Shown piece by piece: positions 52,268 through 62,200 of a stretch of DNA of 64,000 nucleotides. The stretch is from Aquimarina latercula DSM 2041 (GTDB taxonomy: Bacteria > Bacteroidota > Bacteroidia > Flavobacteriales > Flavobacteriaceae). A program made the position numbers and the translations under genes. Numbering within the stretch: position 1 is the first letter of the stretch; each line of letters begins with the position of its first letter. The notes below the pieces were generated by a model. It had not been told where the DNA came from. It was given only the letters and a program-made list of their open reading frames with translations, and made no database searches. Location of the stretch: contig NZ_AUMK01000010.1 in NCBI RefSeq assembly GCF_000430645.1, forward strand, positions 124,001 through 188,000, in the 5' to 3' direction.

Positions 52268-52827
52268 ACGATTGCTTTTAAAATGTTAAAAAATTAAGTT
52301 GTTCTAGTGAATATTATGTAAAATTTCAAAGGTCTAAGTTAATTTCTCTTAATTCCTGTTCAAAAAAAGACAATTGTTAAGGTTAAAAAAGAAGAAACAA
52401 AACTGGCTAAAAAAACAGCAATAAAAAACACTTCAAAAACACTATAACCACCTGAAAAACAATTAGATAAAAAACAATTAAATACTTTTAAAAGCTATTT
52501 CCTCAAACGTTTAAGTAAATTATTCTATTTTAGAATTATAAAATTTAAGAAAATGAATAATCTCAAATAAAAACATCTTTTGTTAATCATATTGATAATA
52601 TTTTCCTTGGACTAACATCTAAATCAATATTTTTTTTCTTAAACACTCGTTAAACTAGAATATCGTACTTGCCAAAATCTAAGTGGAAAACAATAATTTA
52701 TTCTAACAAGAATCAAATAATCTTGGCATACTAGTTGATATTTTCGGTTGGAATTATTAATTATATAACGTTATACATTTATAATTTTAAAAATAAATAT
52801 CTTTGCTAGCGTTAAAAAAACCTAATT
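52268..52827. other. Intergenic region with divergent promoters of SusC and the 202-residue gene
   Basis: This 560-bp AT-rich gap has no gene. It must contain the susC promoter on the minus strand and the promoter of the small secreted protein on the plus strand. A TAnnTTTG-type box for the latter is at 52798-52805. No clear operator palindrome was identified. Confidence 0.5.
52798..52805 (+). promoter_or_regulatory. Bacteroidota -7 box TATCTTTG
   Basis: TATCTTTG matches the Bacteroidota -7 consensus TAnnTTTG and lies 23 bp before the ATG at 52828. No exact -33 TTG is found at the usual distance, so the promoter assignment is moderate. Confidence 0.45.
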
Positions 52828-53436
52828 ATGAAAAAACTATTATTTGTAGCTATTGTTATGGCGACTACAGTTGCTTTTGCTCAAAAAAGAAAAGATCAAG
52901 AAGGAAGTGTAAAAAACCTTAAGGGAATTACTGAGTATAATCTTGTATTTGATTATGAAAATATTAAAGTTCATAAATTTGATACTGAGGAAGAGTTTCT
53001 AAAAGATAAAATGGAAAAAAGAGAAAAGAAACATCCAGGAGAAGGAAGAGGAGAAAAATTTAAGAAATCTTGGTTTGCGGATAGAGAAGAAAGATATGAA
53101 CCAAAATTTATCGAATCTTTTAACAAACGTTTTGATGAAGGGGCTGTAAAAGTTGGTAAAGACCTTGCTAATGCTACACACACTATGAAAGTTAAAACTA
53201 CTTGGATATATCCTGGATATAATGTTGGTGTTTCTAGACAGCCTGCTAAAATTAATGCTACGATTACAGTTTATGAAACTGCTAATCCAGACAAGATATT
53301 ATATTCTACTAATTACATAAAAGTTCCAGGAGGAGGAGCATTTGGAAATGATTATAATACTGGTTACAGAATTTCTGAAGGATATGCAAAACTTTCTAAA
53401 GAGCTTGCAAAATATATTAAGAAAAAGGCCAAATAA
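52828..53436 (+). CDS. Secreted hypothetical protein, 202 residues
   Basis: This 202-residue protein has a signal peptide (MKKLLFVAIVMATTVAFAQ) and a mature part with a charged helical region (EEEFLKDKMEKREKKHPGEGRG, about 55-75) followed by a beta-rich C-terminal half (ATHTMKVKTTWIYPGYNVG; KINATITVYETANPDKILYS). It resembles conserved secreted proteins of Bacteroidota known only as hypotheticals. It is divergent from susC and convergent with the GH81 gene, with a strong terminator between. A house-keeping gene inside the glycan region rather than part of it is possible. Confidence 0.8.
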   Translation: MKKLLFVAIVMATTVAFAQKRKDQEGSVKNLKGITEYNLVFDYENIKVHKFDTEEEFLKDKMEKREKKHPGEGRGEKFKKSWFADREERYEPKFIESFNKRFDEGAVKVGKDLANATHTMKVKTTWIYPGYNVGVSRQPAKINATITVYETANPDKILYSTNYIKVPGGGAFGNDYNTGYRISEGYAKLSKELAKYIKKKAK

Positions 53437-53455
53437 TCCTTTTTAACTTTTGGAA

Positions 53456-53489
53456 TAAAAAAAGCGGTAATAGTATTACCGCTTTTTTT
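53456..53489. terminator. Bidirectional terminator between the 202-residue gene and GH81
   Basis: AAAAAAAGCGGTAA pairs with TTACCGCTTTTTTT around a short TAGTA loop, with A-rich and T-rich ends on both sides. It serves both convergent genes. Confidence 0.92.
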
Positions 53490-53533
53490 ATGATTCTTAA
53501 TATTTTAGATTCCATATTAGGTCTAAATTACTT

Positions 53534-56500
53534 CTACTTTTTGAGTAATTTATAAAGTTGTGTAGACGAATTACCATATAATTTCAGAAAATATATCCCA
53601 GTTTCTTTTTCTGATAAATCAAGGTCTATTCTTTCTTGTTTTTGACTAATCATATTATCTTCTATTGTTTTTCCTGATATATCTATTATTCTATATCCAA
53701 TGTATTTATGATTTCTTGATAATACAACTTGCCCAATATCCGATATAGGATTGGGATATACGTAAGCATCTAAAGTACCATCATCGACACGTTGTAATTG
53801 ATTATTACAAGATCCAACTATGAAATCATGTTTAGAACCTGCCGTATTATTTTCTCCTCCGGTTGGCAAGCTATAGGTATAATAAAAATAAATCTGATCT
53901 CCAGAATTTGCATTAATCTGAAATGGAATATTTGGAGTTACAATATATCCCGGATATGGGCCAGAAGTAGAGGTCCCGTAATAAAGAATACAGATATTTT
54001 CACCCATTCCAGTAATTTCCGGAACAAAAGTTACTGTTGGGTTTGTAGTATCTGAGGAGATTTCATAACTATATTGACCATTCACTGCTAATCCTACACA
54101 ATTAGTAGTATTGGTATCTTCTGAAGCTCTAAACTCTATAAAATTAAGATTTAAACCATTGGAATCAAAAACAATTCTTAACTCATGATTTCCCCTATTT
54201 ATCGGAATTCCGGTTACAGAAATTGTTTCGTACTGTTGCCAATTTCCAGTATTAGGTACAGATATCACTTCCGTAATGACAACTCCATCCAGCTCTAAAT
54301 GAAATTTGCCATTGCCATTAGGGGAGGCTACACGGAAGTCGATATCATAACTATTATTAGAATCCGTAGCGTTTATATCAAAAGCTAACCACTCATTAGC
54401 ATCAATCCAACCAACATTATATACTCCACCAATAACATCTCCTGTGTTTTCGATATCTACATTATCCTGTCTGTAAGCACCTCCAGTATTTCCTGTACTT
54501 AAATCATGATAACCAACTCCTTCTCCACCTTCTTTATAATCTTCGGCTTCTATGATTCCGGGAATTGTAAAACTATTATTAGGAGGTGTAACAATTTCGT
54601 TTCCATCAGTTGTTATCAATGTATTGGCCGGTACCATAAATGAATCTACCTCAACACCATCTTTATAAACAATACAAGTATGATCTATATTTTTAGAATT
54701 ATAAACTACATACATTACGGTTCCATCTTTTTGAAACACACTGCTCATTGGTAAACTCAATCTATAGCTCGATTGTCTTAATCCAAGATTTTGAGAATTA
54801 TGAGCATAGTAATATGTTAATGCACTTTCATTAGAATTATGAACAACATTATACTCTTGAGATCCCACAGCGCTATTCCAAAAATCATCAAAATTACTGG
54901 TCACTCCTTCTGGATCAAAAAATAGCTTAAAACCCCAAGAAACATTCATCCAATCACCACTTAGACCTCCTAAATCGGCTTCCATATTATTTATTATTGG
55001 ATCAACAATAGCATTTACTTCATTTGTGGTCAAAAATTCATTCCAAAAACCATATGCCGGAGTAATTGGCAACCATTGTATTCCATGAATATAAGTATCT
55101 TGTGCTCCAAAAAAAGTTCCATAAACATATCTATTTATTTCTAAGATCCCTACAATCGGTTTATCATATCCTATTTCTTCAAATACTCCACTCTCATTAT
55201 ACCAATAATCTGCTATCGCTCTTCCTTCCATTACATAACCATACGCAGCGGCATCTCTCATATCAATGTTTTCAGTTATTTCACCAGTCATAAACATTCC
55301 TGCCCAGGATTGCATTGCTTCTGAAGTGGATTCTTGATTATTCCCAATAGCATTTCCTAAACCATTAGCGAAAGAATGTCCCATCCAAGGACTAAAAGTT
55401 CTCATATATGGGAAATCTTCATCATTTCTATCCCAATTTGCATAGGTTTTTATAACCTTTGTAAGCATTGGCCAATACTCATCCATTGCCCCTGGTTCTG
55501 CTATTTCTAATAATGCACCAGCATGAGCTAGATATCCATAATGAAAATGATGATCTGTAAAAAATCCTGAGAAAAACTCCTCATTAAATCCTACTAATGC
55601 TTTCCAAGCAGGATAATATGCATAATAAAAAGAGGTCTCTCCAGGTGTATAAGTAAGCCAATCATATGTTCTTTCCTTTGCAAAACTTAATAGATCCTGA
55701 TAATCCGGATGTCCTATTTCTTTTGCGATGAGAACATACTTAATTAATTGGACTAAATATTTTCCTCCCCAATAAGTGCCGTTTGCAAAGTTATCTCGAT
55801 CTAAACGAGCATTATAATCATCCACCATTTCTATCAATTTTGCTCTTTCATAAGGATTTATATCAGAGTTTTTAGTTATAGGTTCATTAAAATGAGGTAA
55901 AAGATTTGCATTAAATTCGTAGTCAAAAGAGAAGGTAGTTCCTTCAGCTATTTTTAACGTTCCTCTTGGGGTAGCCTTATATTCTCTATTGTTGAGAAAA
56001 GAAAAGTTATTCGTGTTTCCTCGATAATGATGAGGAATAAATCCCTGTAAAACGTTAGGTTGATCACCAATGATATTTGTTTTTTCTATCTGATAAGTAA
56101 CATTTACTAAACCATTATCTGGTTGGTAATCATACAAAGCTTTTGTATCTGTAGGTTTTGTAAAAGCATAATCATGTAAAAAATTTAAATCTGATATTTC
56201 TGTTAATGCTGAAAATACTATGTATTTACCTTCGCTATTTATTAATTCTAGATCTCCATCTACTCCGTCTTTTGGTATAATGTTAGTGTTTTCCGTAAGA
56301 TGAATTCCATATAAATTACCATCATATTCTATAATAAAGCGATCTACTGTAGCAGGAAAACTAAGTATATCACCATTGGCATCGTAATAAGTTCTAACTC
56401 CTGTATGAATAGATTGTATAATCGCATCAAATCCATTCGGTTTTGTCCAAACAAAAGGCATTCCTTGAGCTAATGTAACATCAATAGTTTGATTACTACT

Positions 56501-57028
56501 TTGATGCTGTACCTCTAAATCTACATGCCAATCTGACCAATTCGTCGCTATTGTTTTATTAGCTGTAAAGCCATCTCCTGTTAGCGTCACTAGATAATCA
56601 ACACTTATCCCAACACTCTCATCTCCTCCCCAATCTTTTGCTGTTCTGTGACCTATTTGATAACCATCTGCATTAGCTCTAGACAATAAAGGGTACGTCC
56701 ATAGGTTTCCGCCATTACGAGAACCATCTGCATTTTCATTATACAAAACACTTGTCCACCAATCATTTGTAGGTATTGGTTTTCCTGTCATATTAGAACC
56801 AACATCTAAAGTAGGATTTAACGCCACACTTTGAAATGTTCCTTGTGTAGGATCATTGCCAATATATTCATGTGAGGGAGGATATTCTGCATAGGAACCA
56901 CCTCCAACAGAAATTACATTTTGTGACCAGGTAGACACACTAAAAATTAATAGAAATAGTAATATACTTGTTACTTTTCTAAACATTATGGTTTTTTTCA
57001 TGAGTACGATATTTATTTGAATTTTCAA
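53534..57028 (-). CDS. GH81 endo-beta-1,3-glucanase with CBM6, CBM56-like and T9SS tail
   Basis: This is an 1164-residue secreted enzyme. A signal peptide ends near VSTWSQ (about 36); the true start may be at residue 10 or 15. The GH81 domain covers about 40-800 and shows KPIPTNDWWTSVLYN (about 82-96) and the catalytic segment NNQESTSEAMQSWAG (about 560-575) with the key Glu residues. A CBM6 domain (about 825-972, IIEAEDYKEGGEGVGYHD), a CBM56-like domain (about 975-1075, ending TAGSKHDFIVGSC) and a T9SS tail (AYVYPNPIS onward) follow. GH81 enzymes cut beta-1,3-glucans such as laminarin in an endo manner. The CBM6-CBM56 pair is nearly the same as in the giant GH16 encoded upstream. Confidence 0.93.
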   Translation of the reverse strand: MKIQINIVLMKKTIMFRKVTSILLFLLIFSVSTWSQNVISVGGGSYAEYPPSHEYIGNDPTQGTFQSVALNPTLDVGSNMTGKPIPTNDWWTSVLYNENADGSRNGGNLWTYPLLSRANADGYQIGHRTAKDWGGDESVGISVDYLVTLTGDGFTANKTIATNWSDWHVDLEVQHQSSNQTIDVTLAQGMPFVWTKPNGFDAIIQSIHTGVRTYYDANGDILSFPATVDRFIIEYDGNLYGIHLTENTNIIPKDGVDGDLELINSEGKYIVFSALTEISDLNFLHDYAFTKPTDTKALYDYQPDNGLVNVTYQIEKTNIIGDQPNVLQGFIPHHYRGNTNNFSFLNNREYKATPRGTLKIAEGTTFSFDYEFNANLLPHFNEPITKNSDINPYERAKLIEMVDDYNARLDRDNFANGTYWGGKYLVQLIKYVLIAKEIGHPDYQDLLSFAKERTYDWLTYTPGETSFYYAYYPAWKALVGFNEEFFSGFFTDHHFHYGYLAHAGALLEIAEPGAMDEYWPMLTKVIKTYANWDRNDEDFPYMRTFSPWMGHSFANGLGNAIGNNQESTSEAMQSWAGMFMTGEITENIDMRDAAAYGYVMEGRAIADYWYNESGVFEEIGYDKPIVGILEINRYVYGTFFGAQDTYIHGIQWLPITPAYGFWNEFLTTNEVNAIVDPIINNMEADLGGLSGDWMNVSWGFKLFFDPEGVTSNFDDFWNSAVGSQEYNVVHNSNESALTYYYAHNSQNLGLRQSSYRLSLPMSSVFQKDGTVMYVVYNSKNIDHTCIVYKDGVEVDSFMVPANTLITTDGNEIVTPPNNSFTIPGIIEAEDYKEGGEGVGYHDLSTGNTGGAYRQDNVDIENTGDVIGGVYNVGWIDANEWLAFDINATDSNNSYDIDFRVASPNGNGKFHLELDGVVITEVISVPNTGNWQQYETISVTGIPINRGNHELRIVFDSNGLNLNFIEFRASEDTNTTNCVGLAVNGQYSYEISSDTTNPTVTFVPEITGMGENICILYYGTSTSGPYPGYIVTPNIPFQINANSGDQIYFYYTYSLPTGGENNTAGSKHDFIVGSCNNQLQRVDDGTLDAYVYPNPISDIGQVVLSRNHKYIGYRIIDISGKTIEDNMISQKQERIDLDLSEKETGIYFLKLYGNSSTQLYKLLKK

Positions 57029-57164
57029 TACATCTTATAGATTTGGATATTAAATATGGTTTTTGAAAAGATTAAATGCGATATATACTCCTCGATTTTC
57101 AAACGAGAAATTTTAATACCTAAAGAATAAGAAGTAATATGAAAACTTGGTTTTATACTTATAT

Positions 57165-57202
57165 AAGTAAGGAGCAGCTTTAAGAAAAGCTACTCCTTAC
57201 TT
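57165..57202 (-). terminator. Terminator after the giant GH16 gene
   Basis: AAGTAAGGAGCAGCTT (57165-57180) pairs with AAGCTACTCCTTACTT (57187-57202) with a single mismatch across a six-base loop. It lies 4 bp after the stop of the GH16 gene. Confidence 0.8.
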
Positions 57203-57206
57203 AAAA

Positions 57207-60200
57207 TTAGTTTTTAAGTATTTTATGGATGGAAGATTCTGTGTTTTGCCCATATGTTTTAATCATATATAAACCTTTGAACAATGAACTTAAATCAAGT
57301 GCTAACTCAGTCTCTTCTACGTTTACCGCCCTTTGGAGCACTAACATCCCATTTGTATTATACACGTTAACTTGATATATTCCTTTCATTTTTGATAATG
57401 TAAGAATATTATTAACTGGATTTGGATACATCTCTATTTTCAAAGGATTCTTTTCTATTTCTAACCCTAAGCGATTACCACAGGAACCTACTACAACATC
57501 ATGTTTAGATCCAGCTGTATTATTCTCACCTCCAGTTGGTAAACTGTACGTATAATAAAAACTAATCTGATCTCCAGAATTTGCATTAATCTGAAATGGA
57601 ACATTTGGAGTAACTAAATATCCAGGATATGGTCCTGTAGAAGAAGTACTATAATATAGGATACAAATGTTGTCTCCTACTCCTTCAATTTCTGGAATAA
57701 AAGTTATTGTAGGGTTGGTATTGTCTAATGAGACTTCATAACTATATTGATTATTAACCGCCAATCCTGTACAATTAGTAGTATTAGTATCTTCTGAAGA
57801 TCTAAACTCTATAAAATTAAGATTCAAACCATTAGAATCAAAAACAACTCGTAATTCGTGATTTCCACTACTTATTGAGATTCCGGTTACAGAAACTGTT
57901 TCATACTGTTGCCAATTTCCAGTATTAGGTACGGATATCACTTCTGTAATAGCAGCACCATCCAGCTCTAAATGAAATTTACCATTACCATTAGGAGAGG
58001 CTACACGGAAGTCCACATCATAACTATTATTAGAATCCGTAGCATTTATGTCAAATGCTAACCATTCATTAGCATCAATCCAACCCACATTATATGCACC
58101 ACCAAGAATATCTCCTGTGTTTTCTATATCTACATTATCTTGTCGATATGCACCTCCCGTATTTCCGGTACTTAAATCATGATAACCAATACCTTCTCCT
58201 CCTTCTTTATAATCTTCGGCCTGTAGTATTCCGGGTATCACTATATAGTTTCCAGTATTTCCATTTACAGTCACAGAAGCTGAACCTGTAACAGATCCAC
58301 TTGAGGCAGTAATAGTATAGGTTCCAATATCTGAAGCAGTATATAAACCATTAGAATCTATAATACCGTTAGTAACTGTCCAATTAAAATTGGTCTCATA
58401 TGAATCGCCGCTTTGATCAAAACCTTGCGCACTAAACTGCATTGTTTCTCCTTGGTTAATTTCAACATTATTAGGAGAAATAATTATTGATGATAAAACC
58501 GGAGTTTGTATAACATCTTCTTTTGTTAAAGATCTTAGATTATCTATATAAAATGTATCTCCACTACTACTATTAGGATCAAATAGAAATACAATATTAT
58601 CTATTTGAGCATCATTAACCACTAAATCTGGTGTTCCTGTAAGAATAAACTCTAATGTATGCCAATTATTTTGTTCTTTTACCGCTGCCTGATACACACT
58701 GTGTCTTCCGGTTGGATAATTTGAAGGGTTCGATAACGAGCTAGCTTCTAATTGCCAACTAATAATCGTTCCAACAGGTGCACTGGTATAGACATCCATT
58801 GCAAATCTTTTATCTTCAGAAACGTAAGCACTGGCATCTGCTATAAAGTTAGTATCAAAAAATAAAACATCATATAATTCTGCATTATCCCTTATGTAAC
58901 TTCCAGCTTGTGATGAGTTATTTACTTCATTCCCTCCTGGGTTTCCAACATTTTCTACATAGATCCCAGTAGTTGTATTATTCAACGAAATATTATTTAC
59001 TCCGTTATAGTTATGAATCATCTCAGAAAACTCATACGTAGGTGGATATTCAGTAATTCCATATCTGAAATTATCAAAATAAAATGTTTCTGAAACATTA
59101 GAATTAGGATCAAAAAGAATTGAAATTTCATCTACCGATAAATTTGATGTTCCGGCGTCAGGTGCTGTAGTATAACTAAATGCAATGGTATGCCATTGAC
59201 TCTGTTCTTTAACAACACTGGTATATTGACTATTTCTTCCTGCAGGAAAATCACTATTCGATCCAACACTGTTTTCTAAACTCAAAGAAATTTCAGTTCC
59301 TACAGGTGCAGATGTAAAAACATCCATAAAAAAGATATTATCTCCTTCTATAAATGGGCTTGAATCCTTTATCGCATCTGTATTAAAACTTACGACATCA
59401 TATAATTCAAAAGTTCCTCTATCATATTGCGCTGCATTAGTACTATTGTTAACGCTATTGGGACTTGGATTGGCAACATTTGCTGTATATTCTCCATTTT
59501 CAAAAAATAATTCCAATTGATTTATTCCATCATAATTAGCTATGATAATTTCTTCTAATAAAGTAGGATCAGGAGCATCCATTTTTCTCATATTATCAAT
59601 ATACACTGTATGCCCTGTAAAACTATCTGGATCAATCAACAAAACAAATTGATCCACATCTAAAGCTCCTACGCTCGCATCTGGTCTATCTAATAACTCA
59701 AATTCTAACGTTTCCCATTGATTCTGAGAAATTGTTTTCGCACTGTATCGACTATGACGACCAGCTGGCCAATCACCTGCCGAGAGTGAACTGTTTTCTA
59801 TCTGTAGTATAAACTCTGTACCGATCGGTGCATCACTATACACATCCAACCAAATAGATTTTTCTCCTGATGTATACTCCAAAGCATTTCCTATATTAGA
59901 AGTGGCCATGTACAAACCATCATATTGTGCTCCAGTAGCCCTAACATACCTACCTACTATTGAAGAATTATTAACATTACTTACTCCTGGATTTGAAATA
60001 GATTCTGTTAAGGTCCCATCTGTGGTTGATGTATAGGTTAAATTTCTATTTCCCTCAAAATCCTCAAAAACATATTCTAAGGTTTTTATAGGATTTACAG
60101 AAACGCTCATTTTAAATTCATTAGTACCACATTGTGGAACATTTACAACAACTTTTACATCTCCTTCAGTCGTTCCCCAATCAACTAAAATAGTGTTAGT

Positions 60201-61133
60201 TCCTTGGCCAGAAGTTATCGTAGCACCAGTAGGAACTGTCCAACTGTAAGATGCTCCAACTGTCTCTGTTATTGTATACGGTTTATCTGTTTCACCTTCA
60301 TAGACACTATTATCTCCAATAAGTTGTGTGTTAAAAGTTCCGCTATACACCCTAACATAATCAACCTCCATCTGTGTAGGGTAATCTGCTGGCGTAGGTG
60401 GAATATTTCCGGTATAAGGAGTTCCAGGACCTCCAACTGCTACATTAAGTATTAAATACCAATCTCCTTCACTAAAAGGCCAAGGATCTACAGTGTTACC
60501 CGGAGTAACAGTATGATATAATTGATCATCAACATACCATCTTATTTCGTTAGGTTCCCATTCTACAGCATACTCATGGAAACCTGAAGACAAATCTAAT
60601 CCTGCATTAAATTCTCTACCATTATACTGCCAACCTCCATTAGAATAATGTACAGTACCTCCTATACTCTCTGGATTTTTATGTTGAGATTCCATAATAT
60701 CAATTTCTCCTGTAAAGGGCCAACTTCCATTCTCTGGCAACATCCAGAAAGCAGGCCAAATTCCTCCCGCAGAAGGCAATTTAATACTGGCTTCATATCG
60801 TCCATATCTAGAATTAAATTTTCCCGCAGTGATCAACTTTGAAGAAGTAAATTGTTTTCCTCCTGCAGCTTCATTTCTAGTTGTAATCACTAAATTTCCA
60901 TTTTGTACAGTAGTGTTTTCTGGTTGATACCATTGTTCCTCTGCATTACCCCAACCACAGAGAGTGGGGCATCCGTCTCCATTATCAAAACTCCACTTAG
61001 TGAGATCGACAGATGAACCATCAAATTCATCATTAAATATAAGTTCTGAGCATTGGGATTGTACTACATTACAGAACAATGTAAATACAATAAAGGTTTT
61101 AAAGAATAAGTGTGTTTTCATAATTAAAATCAA
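57207..61133 (-). CDS. Giant modular GH16 beta-glucanase (laminarinase-like), T9SS-secreted
   Basis: This 1308-residue protein has a signal peptide (to about 26; start at residue 5 possible), a GH16 domain (about 28-265) with GEIDIMES giving Glu143, Asp145 and Glu148, and a PKD-like domain (about 270-350). Three related domains of about 165 residues follow (about 352-518, 524-690, 698-868; each with a TEI/TII...LQIENSS-type core, WPAGRHS-like motif and VYIDNMR-like end). After them come a BIG2-like domain (about 874-960), CBM6 (966-1113), a CBM56-like domain (1115-1221) and a T9SS tail (EMYPNPVN). The triple domain looks like a carbohydrate-binding or spacing array. The enzyme should cut beta-1,3- or mixed beta-1,3/1,4-glucan outside the cell. 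Confidence 0.93.
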   Translation of the reverse strand: MILIMKTHLFFKTFIVFTLFCNVVQSQCSELIFNDEFDGSSVDLTKWSFDNGDGCPTLCGWGNAEEQWYQPENTTVQNGNLVITTRNEAAGGKQFTSSKLITAGKFNSRYGRYEASIKLPSAGGIWPAFWMLPENGSWPFTGEIDIMESQHKNPESIGGTVHYSNGGWQYNGREFNAGLDLSSGFHEYAVEWEPNEIRWYVDDQLYHTVTPGNTVDPWPFSEGDWYLILNVAVGGPGTPYTGNIPPTPADYPTQMEVDYVRVYSGTFNTQLIGDNSVYEGETDKPYTITETVGASYSWTVPTGATITSGQGTNTILVDWGTTEGDVKVVVNVPQCGTNEFKMSVSVNPIKTLEYVFEDFEGNRNLTYTSTTDGTLTESISNPGVSNVNNSSIVGRYVRATGAQYDGLYMATSNIGNALEYTSGEKSIWLDVYSDAPIGTEFILQIENSSLSAGDWPAGRHSRYSAKTISQNQWETLEFELLDRPDASVGALDVDQFVLLIDPDSFTGHTVYIDNMRKMDAPDPTLLEEIIIANYDGINQLELFFENGEYTANVANPSPNSVNNSTNAAQYDRGTFELYDVVSFNTDAIKDSSPFIEGDNIFFMDVFTSAPVGTEISLSLENSVGSNSDFPAGRNSQYTSVVKEQSQWHTIAFSYTTAPDAGTSNLSVDEISILFDPNSNVSETFYFDNFRYGITEYPPTYEFSEMIHNYNGVNNISLNNTTTGIYVENVGNPGGNEVNNSSQAGSYIRDNAELYDVLFFDTNFIADASAYVSEDKRFAMDVYTSAPVGTIISWQLEASSLSNPSNYPTGRHSVYQAAVKEQNNWHTLEFILTGTPDLVVNDAQIDNIVFLFDPNSSSGDTFYIDNLRSLTKEDVIQTPVLSSIIISPNNVEINQGETMQFSAQGFDQSGDSYETNFNWTVTNGIIDSNGLYTASDIGTYTITASSGSVTGSASVTVNGNTGNYIVIPGILQAEDYKEGGEGIGYHDLSTGNTGGAYRQDNVDIENTGDILGGAYNVGWIDANEWLAFDINATDSNNSYDVDFRVASPNGNGKFHLELDGAAITEVISVPNTGNWQQYETVSVTGISISSGNHELRVVFDSNGLNLNFIEFRSSEDTNTTNCTGLAVNNQYSYEVSLDNTNPTITFIPEIEGVGDNICILYYSTSSTGPYPGYLVTPNVPFQINANSGDQISFYYTYSLPTGGENNTAGSKHDVVVGSCGNRLGLEIEKNPLKIEMYPNPVNNILTLSKMKGIYQVNVYNTNGMLVLQRAVNVEETELALDLSSLFKGLYMIKTYGQNTESSIHKILKN

Positions 61134-61440
61134 TTTGTGTAATTAAGTTTGTGTTAAAAATTTTATATACGTAATTCCTAACCATATGCATTTTATACAT
61201 ACAGCATTACTTTTCTTTGATATTTAGATTATTCTATTAAATAATCAGAATATCAATTATGTTTTTTCCCAAGTAATTCCGATAAACTGAAATACTTTAT
61301 ATATTTCAATTATCTATTTCCGTATTTGATATTAAAAAATATCATCATCTTAAATCTGATTTCAGTTGTATATTGAATATATACGATGCCGAAATCAAGG
61401 GTAGAGCTGAATTAAATATTCCTTGTTATTATAATGGTTT
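61134..61440. other. Intergenic region upstream of the giant GH16 gene
   Basis: No gene was seen in 307 bp. It must hold the promoter of the giant GH16 gene. Near 61330-61390 are several short AT-rich repeats (GATATTAAAAAATATCATC; TTGAATATATACG), but no clear operator. Confidence 0.4.
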
Positions 61441-62199
61441 TTATTTCCAGATTTTGATATAATCAATCACAAATTGCTTTGGAAAGATAGTATCATCAAC
61501 TTCTGGACCCCCAAAATTACCACCAATGGCAAGGTTAATAATTATATAAAATGGCTTATTAAAAGGCCACGTTTTATCATTTTTTTCCTCTGGAGAAAAT
61601 GTATAAACCAGTTTGTTATCTATATAAAAATCAATTTTTTCTTTAGTCCAAGCGGATTTATAAACATGAAAACCTTCTTCTATTGCATAATCAATAGTTT
61701 TCTTAGAGTTCTCAGTATCACCAAAGCTTTGTCTTGTGTGCAAGGATGTGTATATCGTATGAGGTTCTTTTCCCACATATTCCATAATATCTATTTCTCC
61801 ACAATCTGGCCAACCTATTTCATCAATATCACCACCTAACATCCAGATAGCAGGCCATAAACCATGTCCTGTGGGAAGTTTAGCTCGTACCTCTATAGAA
61901 CCGTATTGAAACTCCATTTTGCCTTTTGTAGTTATCCTACTAGACCCATAGATATCGCCTTTTTTAGTCGCAGTAATAATCAAATTACCGTTTTCTAATT
62001 TGGCATTTTCTTTAGTATAAATTTGTCTTTCATTATTACCCCAACCACATAAGTTAGGGCATCCATCTCCTAATTGATAATTCCAATAAGACTCATTTAA
62101 CTGAGGTTCATCAAAATTTTCTTCCCAAATAATTGAATTCGATTCTTGACAAGAATAAAAGAATGATAAAAGAATAAAATAGGTTAAGAGTTTTTTCAT
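61441..62199 (-). CDS. Lipoprotein GH16 beta-glucanase
   Basis: This 252-residue GH16 enzyme has a lipoprotein signal (ILLSFFYSC, Cys17). The catalytic motif GEIDIMEY gives Glu135, Asp137 and Glu140, and NFGGPEVDDTIFPKQFVIDYIKIW ends the fold. It shares GDGCPNLCGWGNNERQIY with the giant GH16, so both belong to the laminarinase type. Anchored at the cell surface, it would shorten glucan chains before SusC/SusD uptake. It lies 1 bp downstream of the GH3 gene and is co-transcribed with it. Confidence 0.93.
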   Translation of the reverse strand: MKKLLTYFILLSFFYSCQESNSIIWEENFDEPQLNESYWNYQLGDGCPNLCGWGNNERQIYTKENAKLENGNLIITATKKGDIYGSSRITTKGKMEFQYGSIEVRAKLPTGHGLWPAIWMLGGDIDEIGWPDCGEIDIMEYVGKEPHTIYTSLHTRQSFGDTENSKKTIDYAIEEGFHVYKSAWTKEKIDFYIDNKLVYTFSPEEKNDKTWPFNKPFYIIINLAIGGNFGGPEVDDTIFPKQFVIDYIKIWK

Positions 62200-62200
62200 T

